Positions 23,438-32,831 of a DNA stretch of 64,000 nt are shown here, in pieces. The notes beneath the pieces are model-generated. The model was given only the letters and a program-made list of their open reading frames with translations, had not been told where the DNA came from and did no database searches. The stretch lies in the NCBI GenBank assembly GCA_007844125.1, contig CM017568.1, forward strand, positions 8,613,573-8,677,572, in the 5' to 3' direction. This DNA is from Sinonovacula constricta (Eukaryota > Mollusca > Bivalvia > Cardiida > Solecurtidae). Positions within the stretch are counted from its first letter, which is position 1. Each line of letters starts with the position of its first letter. The position numbers and the translations under genes are program-made.

Positions 23438-25422
23438 ATTTATTTTATCATTGAATAAAATGTTTGCTTGATTTGTATGCGATGTTGGTATAATAAAATA
23501 AATATCACACCCCACATAGGGTGATAGAACGGAATGTCCTCCCGAGACAAGTACTGTCAACAGAGATATTTATATACCACTGCATATAGCTCTTCTAATT
23601 GTATCTCACTTATAAAGCTTATTACTTCTTAGTTACTATTTAGTTACTTTGTTTTCATTGTAACTTTGTTATACAACTTACCATTGATATTTATGCATGC
23701 TTATATGCTTGTGAATTTATGGGCCTCTGGCCCGACATACGAATAAAATTCTATCTATCTATCTATAATGTCATTATGATGTATATTAAAAATTGCATTT
23801 TGATGTATCTTATCAAGATAGCATGTTGATGTATCTTCATAAGACAGTATTTCCATCTGTCTTCGTAAGGACATGTGTCGATGTGACTTCCAAAGATAAT
23901 GGTGCATATTCTTAAATATTGAAACGATCTCCTTTTGTTTCAATGCAGCTAATGAAAATATTTCAAAACACGTGTTTAATGTGATCTATCGCTAATGAAG
24001 ATGCATGATTCTTACATCATATACATGTTTCTTAAAGCCCCAACAGACTGTGACCAGATAGATTGTGCTCCACTGGACTGTTCAGTCGATGAACAAATCA
24101 CGTCTCCAGGTCAATGCTGTCCAGTTTGTGGTGAGTTCAGTTATATTTATATTTTCTTTGTAAAAAGTAGCCAACAAATAATACATATTGCCCCGCTCCA
24201 CCGTATAATATTGTCTAAGTAGTATTTGTTGGCATCCGTCTGTCTCTAGAGACAATGGAGTCTACACCTAAGTAATATGACTATTATTTATACATACGCC
24301 TATCAAAAGGTAATAACCTTAAAATGACCAGAATTTACTGAAGTGCTGTACATTATATAAAACGTTACAGAAATGAGACGGGAGTACGTTCAGACAAACT
24401 GACGGACTGTTTGACGGCTAACTGCTAGCATTCGGGGCACAAGAATTGTTTTTTATTTATTTTCCTCTCATTAATATCATGCTCTAAAATATGTACCAAT
24501 TCACTAACATTTAAGTTAATTTTGATGCACATAGTACGCATTTACTTTTACCCTAGGTGATCCTAGACCCACCTGTGAAAAGGAAGGCAGGGTCTTTCGA
24601 GACGGTAAGATGATCATTTCTATAAGATTGTATTATATTATTTTATAAAGATGGTTCGTTTTGGACGTGGCACTTATTTCATAAACCCTCGCAATTAGAG
24701 TATTTTCTCGGAACGCTCGTTGTTCGTAGTTAGTACTGATATATGAAAATGTATGAATGTGCTTCCAAAAACAGAAAATGCAGGTATATTTTGTCATTAA
24801 GTTTGTGTTTAAATGGAATTTACACGTCAAATAAAATATGAACATTGAAACTGGTTACTCGGGTATATAAAACCACTTTGAAAGTAAAACGGTTGGAATT
24901 AAAACTGAACTGTTAGAAGTATACTCTTATTGACTTGGCATTCGATATTTCCTTGTGCGAATAATTTGAAACAATTTTACATCTTGTTTAAATTTTCCAT
25001 CTTTTTTTTTGGTACCGATAAGTTTAGAATTTTACCAAAACAATATTTGACATCACATGATTGCATTCTAATGCCCGCAAATCCCAACCCATCCCATTAG
25101 TTTATCGGCCATCTGTTGTAGATGGTCGATGACAGGAACAGTTTAGAGTTTTGCTTCTGTGTGACATACGCGTAAAATTGTTCATTGTGGCCTAATATAC
25201 GACGCATGATTTATCAATAACATACTTCTATTTCTAGGAGAGAGTGTCCCATCGACCAGTGCATGTGAACACTGCGTATGCAGAAACTCCAACATCATCT
25301 GCATCATTCAGTCATGCCCTGCACCACAGTGGTGTGAGCCCGAGTTTATTATACATCCAGTGGGACAGTGCTGTACTGTCTGTGCTGACACGCCTTTCCC
25401 TGAGCCTGTGGCAGTAGAATAA
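16004..25422 (+). CDS. Gene B: secreted VWC/pacifastin-like modular protein (11 coding exons)
   Basis: Coding exons: 16004-16106, 17036-17131, 18487-18573, 19558-19659, 20016-20105, 22121-22237, 22536-22652, 23000-23116, 24038-24130, 24557-24604, 25238-25422. They total 1155 nt, 384 aa plus stop, all introns phase 1. Layout: signal peptide 1-18, linker, SD2a 35-66, SD2b 67-95, SD2a' 96-129, SD2b' 130-159, three SD1/pacifastin-like modules 160-198, 199-237 and 238-276, SD2c 277-307, complete VWC 308 to about 370, acidic tail. No transmembrane segment is seen after the leader. It is an expanded paralogue of gene A. VWC halves are normally joined; here they are dealt out as separate exons. Likely extracellular and disulfide-rich. 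Roles in BMP binding, matrix or protease inhibition are possible but unproven. Confidence 0.87.
16107..17035 (+). other. Gene B intron 1
   Basis: A 0.93-kb intron. No module exon or recognisable repeat was seen in it. Confidence 0.55.
17036..17131 (+). CDS. Gene B exon 2: SD2a half-VWC module
   Basis: Encodes DCTLVSCQFLACPVSQR then FSVPGECCPRCRQGQG before donor GTACGT. The acceptor chosen is the AG in CACGACCAG, because it restores phase 1 and yields an Asp codon. In the homologous exon 4 the acceptor lies six bases earlier; here those bases read CCAC instead of an AG. A frame open from 16981 is incompatible with the phase of exon 1. Confidence 0.72.
17132..18486 (+). other. Gene B intron 2
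   Basis: A 1.35-kb intron with a GA-rich microsatellite at 17538-17640; otherwise nothing recognised. The open frames on both strands at 17436-17769 are translations of the GA tract. Confidence 0.6.
17538..17640. repeat. (GA)n microsatellite
   Basis: Interrupted GA/GAGAGG repeats about 100 bp long. Confidence 0.93.
18487..18573 (+). CDS. Gene B exon 3: SD2b half-VWC module
   Basis: The acceptor CTTTTTCCAG precedes DICATVLCAQPNCPMTETP and PGQCCPVCVN; the donor is GTACGT. 87 nt, symmetric phase 1. Near-duplicate of exon 5. Confidence 0.88.
18574..19557 (+). other. Gene B intron 3
   Basis: A 0.98-kb intron containing a dispersed-repeat fragment (19070-19262) and a perfect 14-bp palindrome CATAGGATCCTATG near 18853. 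No exon was seen. Confidence 0.55.
19070..19262 (+). repeat. Dispersed repeat family, truncated copy in gene B intron 3
   Basis: It runs from AGCCCTATGGGCATTGCCAC through GCCTTGGAACGCTCAGTTGGC and stops near the internal hairpin. More diverged than the 13.5-kb copy. Confidence 0.7.
19558..19659 (+). CDS. Gene B exon 4: second SD2a half-VWC module
   Basis: Acceptor TTGTATAG and donor GTACCT. Encodes GPDCALIRCIPLGCRESD then RYTPPGACCQSCRPGSG. At 102 nt it is the same length as gene A exon 2, to which it is closer in border structure than exon 2 of this gene. Confidence 0.87.
20016..20105 (+). CDS. Gene B exon 5: second SD2b half-VWC module
   Basis: Acceptor TTTCGTTTCCAG and donor GTATGT. Encodes DICAVALCALPTNCPVTE then TPPGQCCPVCVD. 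It differs from exon 3 by a one-codon insertion and few substitutions, consistent with duplication of an exon pair. Confidence 0.88.
20238..20284. repeat. (TAG)n microsatellite
   Basis: Short run of TAG units in intron 5 of gene B. Confidence 0.9.
20533..21000 (+). repeat. Dispersed repeat family, copy in gene B intron 5
   Basis: Shares GTCCTATGAGCACTGCAAC, GCCTTGGAACGGTCAGTCGG, TTTACAGAGCACTAACCTCG, TGTCCAAGCGCTGACG and AGTGACGTCATTG in order with the 13.5-kb copy. The small minus-strand frames inside are not genes. Confidence 0.75.
22121..22237 (+). CDS. Gene B exon 6: SD1/pacifastin-like module 1
   Basis: 117-nt symmetric exon with donor GTGAGT. Encodes PRSCTYNGLVYQNGETF then MRDCNSCICTNGQALCTLMAC. 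The Cys spacing is C-x16-C-N-x-C-x-C-x2-G-x3-C-T-x3-C. The pacifastin P1 position would be Leu (C-T-L-M). The acceptor ATTTAAAG has a weak polypyrimidine tract. Confidence 0.86.
22536..22652 (+). CDS. Gene B exon 7: SD1/pacifastin-like module 2
   Basis: 117 nt, acceptor TCTATTCTCAG, donor GTAAGT. Encodes PRTCTYNGVVYEDGQTF then MKDCNTCTCRNGVEFCTQMYC. The predicted P1 is Gln. Highly similar to exon 6, indicating recent tandem exon duplication. Confidence 0.88.
23000..23116 (+). CDS. Gene B exon 8: SD1/pacifastin-like module 3
   Basis: 117 nt, acceptor CGTTTCCAG, donor GTAAGC. Encodes SRTCLYRGEIFKDGEKF then TDKCNTCKCYKGRALCTRKIC. The predicted P1 is Arg, the trypsin-directed state in pacifastins. 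Of the three it is the closest to gene A exon 4 (shared CNTC-C-Y-GRA). Confidence 0.88.
23117..24037 (+). other. Gene B intron 8
   Basis: A 0.92-kb intron holding a 9-bp minisatellite, a (GT)n tract and, from about 23440 to 23760, sequence ending in an ATCTATCT run that looks like the tail of an old retroposon. No exon was seen. Confidence 0.55.
23215..23434. repeat. 9-bp ATGTAATGC minisatellite followed by (GT)n
   Basis: About seventeen diverged ATGTAATGC units (to about 23372) run into about 30 GT units. The Met-His-Val reading frame across it is an artefact. Confidence 0.93.
24038..24130 (+). CDS. Gene B exon 9: SD2c half-VWC module
   Basis: 93 nt, acceptor TTTCTTAAAG, donor GTGAGT. Encodes PTDCDQIDCAPLDCSVDE then QITSPGQCCPVCG. 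Its counterpart in gene A is broken (4085-4136). Confidence 0.87.
24557..24604 (+). CDS. Gene B exon 10: start of terminal VWC
   Basis: A 48-nt symmetric exon (acceptor TTACCCTAG, donor GTAAGA) encoding DPRPTCEKEGRVFRDG. Too short to find by frame length, but supported by the same-length homologous exon in gene A. Confidence 0.85.
25238..25422 (+). CDS. Gene B exon 11: rest of terminal VWC and C-terminus
   Basis: The acceptor TATTTCTAG precedes GESVPSTSACEHCVCRNSN, IICIIQSCPAPQWCEPEF and HPVGQCCTVC, then ADTPFPEPVAVE and TAA. The CxxCxC and CCxxC motifs complete one VWC with exon 10. Confidence 0.88.
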
Positions 25423-25501
25423 ACCTTTCTAATCTTCAACCAGTCGTACCTTGTAACAGGACCTAGAAGACACGATATACGCTTATCAAGAAAAGATGTA
25501 T

Positions 25502-25507
25502 AATAAA
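25502..25507 (+). promoter_or_regulatory. Poly(A) signal of gene B
   Basis: AATAAA about 80 nt after the stop codon. Another AATAAA spans the stop itself (25418-25423) and is conserved in gene A. Confidence 0.6.
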
Positions 25508-25560
25508 ACACGTGCATTCAATATTTTCGTTAATTTATGTTTTACATCATAATTTAATCA

Positions 25561-25682
<122 letters not shown>

Positions 25683-25849
25683 AATATATAAATACACACA
25701 AGCACAACATAAACACCCCTGTGTACCTGTGTTAATAACCCGCATGCACAAAAAAACAAAACAAAAAAACAACAACAAAAAAAACAAAAAAACAAACAAA
25801 CAAACTACAACAACAAACAAACACGCACAAAAACAACAACAGTTAACTC

Positions 25850-26618
25850 GAGCTAAGCCTAAAATGTTTTTTTCGACACAAATCAAATTGGGTCCTATCT
25901 ATCTAAGGACAGGCGCAGCTTGACGACTCGCTAAACCATAACGAATGTTTAGTTGAAATTTAATATTAATCCGTGTGCCAGTGGCAATGTATAATACTAC
26001 ATAACAAGCCTATTCTAAAACTCACTGATACAGTCACTAGGTCACTCGGTACATGGGCCGCATTCTAAAAATAATCTCATGGTTTTATACATTTTGTTTT
26101 TTATTCCCTTTTCCATTGGGACCTCTTTTGCATTTCATCGACTAATTAGTTTTAGTTGTAAATCACGAGCTATTTCTAACTGTAATAGGTAAAGCGACGT
26201 TATTTCCGGAGTTATTGTATATTTAATACCGAGATCGCCGTGGCACTATTTTTGCATCGTACATATTTTAGGTATAAAGTGAAACCAACAATACTTTGGA
26301 CGGGGACGAAAGAGAAGACAATGCACGCACTAAAAGCGTTGGTCCACTTTTTACGGTAAATAAATCCACCAAAGGGCGTTGTAGTCAGTACAAAGAGCAG
26401 TCTTTCATAAAGAAACAATCTTTTCGTTATAACTGCGATTCAGTTGAATTAACTGCTTAGTTGCTTTATACAAGTATGTTTATTATAAATATGTCAAGGT
26501 ATTTACACATGTTGTTTTAATATTTTAATGCAATATCATATAATCAGTACAATCATGTGGGTGATCACGTTGAGCCACCTATTGTCGTGTAAAATCATCA
26601 TGTATAAGTGTCTAGGCA
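25850..26618. other. Unannotated intergenic stretch
   Basis: AT-rich; no gene or repeat recognised. Confidence 0.4.
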
Positions 26619-26773
26619 ATTCCCATTAAACTTGGATTCAAAGTAGGTATAAAATCATAGAAGACTTAAAATGCCTTTCATGTGGACAATTAACTTAATA
26701 GCGTTGACTTATATCAACGAAAATAGTCCATACATTTTGGTTGTGAGACCAAATATTTTCTGGATACCATCTT
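26619..26773 (+). repeat. Left copy of 155-bp direct repeat flanking a LINE
   Basis: It aligns without gaps to 32677-32831, with about 12 mismatches in 155 bp by eye. It ends exactly where the LINE 3' end begins (minus-strand AGAATCTGAATCT). Interpreted as an unusually long target-site duplication. Confidence 0.85.
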
Positions 26774-27240
26774 CAAAGATTCAGATTCTTTATTTTTATC
26801 CCAAGTATACGAGTATACAATGTGGGGAAGTTAAACATATAGCGTGGCAGGTTAGACAAGGACAATAAACTTTGTACAAAAATATCATACAAATAGGCAT
26901 GACGATATGCAAGAATTGTGAGGAAAAGAACTTATTTACAATTACAGCTAAACAGGGTGGGGGTGGGGGTGCGTTAAACATATGAACATGACGGGTTAAA
27001 CAAGGACAATAAAACAGTTTATAGAAATGATATACAACGCATAAGTTAGAGCAATTAGTAGGGAAATGAGAGAAGAAATTGAATAGATTAGAAAGTTACA
27101 AAAATGTGATTCCTAATCAGCAAAAGATTACATTTTAGGTAACAATAACAATATCAAAATTTAAAATTATATTTATATTTAAGAGGTGAAAAATATAATA
27201 TTATGTAGTAATGTAGTAATATAACTTCGAAAAGTAAAAA

Positions 27241-27303
27241 GGAAGAGAGGGCGAGAGAGAGAGGGGGGAGAGAGAGAGAGAGAGAGACACGGGGTAGAGA
27301 GAG
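27241..27303. repeat. GA-rich microsatellite in the LINE 3' region
   Basis: Interrupted GA/GGGA repeats. The surrounding 26830-27040 also shows a diverged duplication of a block with CAGGTTAGACAAGGACAATAAA. Confidence 0.8.
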
Positions 27304-28229
27304 CGATAATACATCTATGTCAAATCGGTCTATGAAAAGGCTTCACAATCATATATACATGTATATGCACTCAATTGTCAGTGGGGACATGCCATACAGG
27401 GCGACCCCGCGTGTATGTGATGACCTTGCTTAAACGAGGAGCTATTTGTGTGCAGGTAAAGGGGTCGCGTGGACGTGTCGGTCGTGTATTGCGTGTTTAC
27501 AGTAAACTGTTGGATTTTCCTGGCATGGATTATACAAGTCGTGCCCACCTTGGCAATATGAAAGGATGCAAAGTAAAAGGTGAGCCTTATAATCATAATA
27601 CGCATGATTTACAGGTAAATTAGGCAGGTTGGTGCTTTAAAGAGGAAAAGGAAGAGAGAAAACAAAAATAAATAACGGGTCAGGTAACTGTAATAATTGT
27701 CTCTTGAGGATCAAGTGGATTAACTAGACTCTTTGCTGTTGATTAAGAGGAACATAGCATATGAAATACGGATGTTTTTCATTGATTGAAGTGTTTCGCA
27801 TCTTTATATATGCTTGATATAAATACTTCAATATATGTTGGGGTTATGTTACCTGTCAACAAGAAAAGGCAGAATACAAGAATAATATAACATAGTTGCA
27901 ATTGTCGGTTTCATGTACATTGTATTGTCAGCAATTATTAGTAAATATGGTAATGGTATGGTCATTATGTCGAAAAAGATGGACATGAACAATACAATGA
28001 ATAAAATTAGCAATAAAGGTATTGAAGGCAGCCATTTTAAGCATCTAAAGGATGTTTGTTGGGTGCATCTATGAGTAAGAGAAGTTTATCTCCGATTGTC
28101 AGTGAACTTTGACACAATAATTTAAATGAATTTGTTTACATTTTTCATTGGCTTAATAGGGGAGGTGATAGTAAAATCTTCTATCAGAATTAATAACATG
28201 ACTCTGGATATCTAATAGCATAATTCGTT

Positions 28230-31200
28230 CATGCTGGAAGAAAGGACAGTATAAGAGAGTGTGTTTCAGACCCTACTTCAGCAGAATTACAGAGTGGACA
28301 GATTCTATCTGCAAAAGGGATATTTTCATATCGGCCAGTCTCAAAAGGCAAAAGGTGATTACCGGTGCGGTATGTAAAAATATTCAAGTATTCTGACGGC
28401 CTGAGGTCTTTAAAGTATTGCTCGAAGTTAATTTGGTCTTTCATGCTTAAGTAAGTACGGCCTTTATTTGTTTGTGAGAGTTGATAATGCCAATTTTGCT
28501 TAAATTGGTCTATTAGGATTTGCCTAACATATTTATGTACATGTTTTAGGTTTAATGAGAATTGGTTATCACATATGTCGGGTCGGTCGATTGATATAAA
28601 AGTAGATGTTATCTTTCCGATCCATTTGAATTCAGTATAATGTTCCATAGATAACATATATTTATATATATAATGCGACAATTTGCTATCTTTACCGCTC
28701 ACAAGTCTCGACCAGTATTTAACCATTAATGTGTAAACATTTATATATCAAGGGAATCGACCAAGTTCGCCGTAAAGAAAATTTAATGGAGTCGACTTCC
28801 TTGCTTTAGTCATTCGTCTTAAAAATGGGCACTGTATTCGTTCTATCATTTCCAGATTTTCAAAGCCAAATATTTATGTTCCATAAGTCAAGATGGGGAG
28901 GACGGTGTTGTCAAAAAGTTTCACTACTAAATCTAAAGGTAAGTCTGCATTATTTATTCTTGTATATAATAAGTGAAGAGATCTATTTGCTTGTTCTACT
29001 ACATGTTTGCGTGCTCTTAGGAAAGATCCGTTACTAGAAAAGGTTACACCAAGATAATTTTAGATGTTTGTGATATCAAGAGTTATACCGTTGAAAGAAA
29101 AAGAATAGTTTGGCAGTTGCCTTGCACCAAAAACCCATCACTTTAGTTTTGGAAATATAAACTTTAAGGTGCCAAACATTACAGTATTCATTAAAAGTGT
29201 TTAGACTCCGTTGAAAGTCTTCATCTGTGTCAGATAAAAGGATAGTATCATCGGCATCGAGTTAAAATAATAGTTTTAGCCACGTATGTTCATTATGCTC
29301 GATGTGAATCCCTGTTGATCCTGTTTTAAGTGAATATGATTCAACGTCATTCAGAAAGAGTGAGAATAGAAGTGGAGAGAGATTTTCTCTTTGCCTTACT
29401 CCAATTCCGCTATTGAAAAAGTTCGAAAGGTTCCCACATGTCGACACGCACCATATGATTTTAGCATACATATTGTAAATTAAATTGAAACAGTTTCCAG
29501 AAATATTGTTTCGTAGTAATTTATGCCAAAGACCTGCCATCCAGACGGTGTCAAAAGCTTGCGAGAAATGTATAAACGCACAAAATATTTTTTCTTACTT
29601 TTCTTTAGAAGTTCTATTAGAGCATTGAGAGTAAATATATGGTCAGAGCATGAATATCCTGTCTAAAACCAGCTTGATTTTCATTTAAAATATCTTCATC
29701 TACATATAATCGTTTATTTAATACTGAAGTAAATAACTTGCCAAGACAGCTAAGTATAGTAGTTGTTCGGTAGTGTTTAGGATTTTCTTTATTTCCTTTG
29801 TGCTTATAGATTGGAATTATCATTCCTTCGAGCCGTGTCGATGGAGCGTAGCTCGTCTGGAGTACAGCGTTGAATAAGGTGCAGTATAAATTCATCATCT
29901 TATCTTGGGAGGACTTGATGTGCTCATTAATTATGTTATCAAAGGGGCTGGATTTTTTCCCCGATTATAGACTAGAGATACTCTTGCGGATTTCCTCTGG
30001 AGAAAAGAATGCGTCTAAGAAATTATTGATATTAGTATTATTAATGGGAGGGGGGTGTTCATTATATAAATTATTTTCATTGATACCTTTAAAGTAGTCG
30101 TAGAATTCTTCAAGTGTTGGTGATTTACTTTTGTCATTAGTTTTGGGTTTTAAGCTGTTTAAGAATTTCCAATACTGTTTTGGGTTTTTTTCATTTAGAT
30201 TTCTAAGCTTATTTTGATTTTTATATTTTTCTACTTGTATAAATTTGTTCATTGTCTTTTTGTACTTTTTACTTGCCTCTTTTAATTTAATTTTATCTTC
30301 ACGATTTTTCGTTTCCTTTAAAGTATCTTTAGCCTAATTGTATTCTGACTTACCTCTCCTACACTGTGGACCAAACCAAGGCTTGTCTACATAAGTTTGG
30401 TTTTTGGCGAGTTTTAGGCTTATATTCGTTACATTTTCCTGATGAGGCTGTAAAACGATCAGCAATTTGATTTGTTGCCCAGTCAATAGTTGTGGAAGTC
30501 TGATTTTCATTAAGTGTTTGTATTATTCTTTGTACATCAGTTACATTGATATGTTCAGCAAATGAATTCTGATGCGATTTTGTCCAGGGTGGGCGCTTGT
30601 TGCTTAAGTTTTCATGTGGGTTTGGCTCTGAATTCAAGTTACCTTTTCTTGTAACATGCAGATCGTTATGTCCATTTGAGAAAAGCGAATCAATATTAAG
30701 TATTTCAAATTCATGTATATTAACAAAACACTTCGCTGATGCGATCAGGTAATCGATAACAGAGAAGTTTCTATAAATATGTGAGCCTACAAGCTTATTA
30801 TTTCGGCAAGTTTCTATTTATCTTTATCCTAGTGAGTAAGTTCTGTTATCTAAAGAAAAACGTTCAGTGGGTATCGAAAGATTTTCTAGAATGGTGTGCC
30901 TGTTTCGGAGTGAGTGTATTTCATTATCCATATCATAAAGACTGGCATACATTGGGTCAGGTATGATAAAATCTGGTAATTGTCCTGTTCTAGTCTACTA
31001 CACTTGTCTCAATATGTGGTTTAGTACTGTCACAGATCTTTAGTCAAAGTATATATTCTGTTGAGCTAGGTAAATTTTCAACAAAGGAGGCGAGTTCATC
31101 TTTAACATAAATGCATAAACCTCCAGATTTTCTTAAAAAATCGCTGTCTTCTATGTTTATGAAAAAATTGTAACCCGGTATGTCAACAATATCATGGTCA

Positions 31201-31330
31201 TCGAGGTTCGTTTCCGAGAAACAAAATATATCGTAGTTATTAACAAACACTAAAAACTCATTGTAGTTTTGCTTTTGCTTCAGTCCTCTTACATTTAGTG
31301 CGCATATTTTATATCGTTTTTTATATGCGC
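28230..31330 (-). pseudogene. LINE ORF2: endonuclease and reverse transcriptase (broken)
   Basis: The endonuclease N-terminus reads ICALNVRGLKQKQN then DIFCFSETNLDDHD (the N- and E-motif strands), with a later part around 30640-30990. The RT region has LEGMIIPIYKHKGNKENPKH then TTTILSCLGKLFTSVLNKR, then ENQAGFRQ. The motif-C region at about 29247-29258 keeps the catalytic ADD, though a stop codon lies just before it. The C-terminal end carries RICPLCNSAEVGSETH, a Cys/His knuckle-like motif. The central endonuclease is deleted, and frames change repeatedly. Confidence 0.8.
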
Positions 31331-31693
31331 ACTATTTACAGAGTCAGAAAAACCATCGCCATCCCCCTCGAGTCCCTAATGGTCATCCACTGATGGCTGT
31401 TCTCCAGTTGACTGGTTTACGAGACGAATTTCAACCATCCAAGGGCGAAGGATAGTTTTGTCGACGGCGGGCGTTCTAGGAGACTACATTGAGTGATTTG
31501 GTGCCTTTGGGCGTGACGCACGGGACGCACGGGACGGACAGGGTGATTTGGACTGCAGCCTTCTGTTGTGTAAGATGACAGACTCGGGTCTGGGACACTG
31601 TTGTTTCGGGACACTAGGCTGATGACGATTCGTTTGTGGTCTTTGTGGAGCGCGTGGAATGTGATTAGTGCTGGATACCCTTTGATTAAGACT

Positions 31694-32557
31694 CTATGAC
31701 AGGGTGCGGATACGATCACCGTGCATGATGCGGTTCCAGTTAGGGAAGGCTTCAGCTACTACACGGCCGTCTTTCAAGATATTTGCTCGAAACACCATGT
31801 GTACTTTGCTGTTTGGACACGACTGACGTAATCTCTTGTACTCGGGCCATAGTGATTTGCGTACATCGACTATCTCCCGGGGATAGTCTCTGTTGATGGT
31901 TAAGTGTGTACCCTTTAAACGATTGGCCTTGGATAATACATACTCAACAGCACGTGTGTCGAGAAAGTTAGCAATTATCGGGCGAGACGCCCCCTTTTAT
32001 ATGCCCCTAGCCTGTGTACACGGGGGGTGACCATTACTGTGTTTCAGTCAAGCTTGTCTCGCAAGAAATCTGACAACACTGTAAAACAATTTTCATTCGC
32101 ACTCTCACTAAAGCCATTACAGATAAGGTTGTTACGCCTGCTTTTTGCCTCTAAGTCAATAGTTTTATATTCCATAAACTTTATCCTTGACTCGTGCTCA
32201 TCTAGTTTTAGTTCCATACCCTCTAACATACGTTGAGATGCCAAGCACATGTCAACTTTGCTCTCGATGACGCACATTTTTTAAAACATCAAGGATTGTT
32301 TTGCATCAGCTGACAGTTTATCAAAAAAAGATTTATCAAAATCACGCGCGCTTCTTACCGTTAACAATTGTCGTCCACTTCATATCATATGCGTCTGTTT
32401 CAGCATCAGGCTGTGTAAACACTGACGTCTCATCTGGGCTTTCGCCATTGACAAAGTCAGGTGAAATGGACGGTGTTATTCCATGCGAGGTTGACGATGT
32501 TGTTAATTCAGAATCAATTACCTGGTTCTGTTGGCTCTCGTTGACATTTGTAGACAT
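31694..32557 (-). pseudogene. LINE ORF1 protein (broken)
   Basis: Starts MSTNVNESQQNQ; a middle segment at 32277-32044 reads EAKSRRNNLICNGFSES. The C-terminal part reads RPIIANFLDTRAVEYVL, then INRDYPREIVDVRKSLW, and ends HGDRIRTLS before TAG. The RRNN and RP(I/V)I..F..YRD-like motifs are those of RNA-binding ORF1 proteins of LINEs. At least two frame breaks. The same family occurs at 60.5-61.5 kb. Confidence 0.78.
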
Positions 32558-32676
32558 AATTGTAAAAGTGCAAGTGCCTAAATGTCTCAGTAGATACCGA
32601 TTTTTTGTAAATTTTGCGAGATCTCAAAAAATGGCGTCCTGTCTAACAGGAAAAGTTAGTTTATAAATGTCTATAA

Positions 32677-32831
32677 ATTACCATCAAACTTGACTTCAAA
32701 GTAGGCATGAAATCAAAGAAGACTTAAAATGCCTTTCATGTGGACAATTAACGAAATAGCGTTGACTTATATCAACGAAAATAGTCCATACATTTTGGTT
32801 GTAAGACAAAATATTTTCTGGATACTATCTT
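32677..32831 (+). repeat. Right copy of 155-bp direct repeat flanking a LINE
   Basis: Begins ATTACCATCAAACTTG and ends GGATACTATCTT. It follows the 5' end of the LINE directly. Confidence 0.85.

Larger units (their letters stand above)
26774..32676 (-). mobile_element. Nearly full-length non-LTR retrotransposon (LINE), inactive
   Basis: A 5.9-kb element on the minus strand with ORF1 (32557-31694), ORF2 with apurinic-type endonuclease (about 31330-30640), reverse transcriptase (about 30250-28900) and a Cys-rich C-terminal end (about 28725-28230), then a 1.4-kb 3' region ending in two GAATCT-type units rather than poly(A). It is bracketed by the 155-bp direct repeat. Many stops and frameshifts show it is dead. 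The 3' microsatellite end and domain order suggest a CR1/L2-like clade, but I cannot assign the family. Confidence 0.85.

Noticed and set aside
23170..23560. His/Tyr/Thr-rich frames in gene B intron 8
   Set aside because: Translations of the 9-bp minisatellite and GT repeat.
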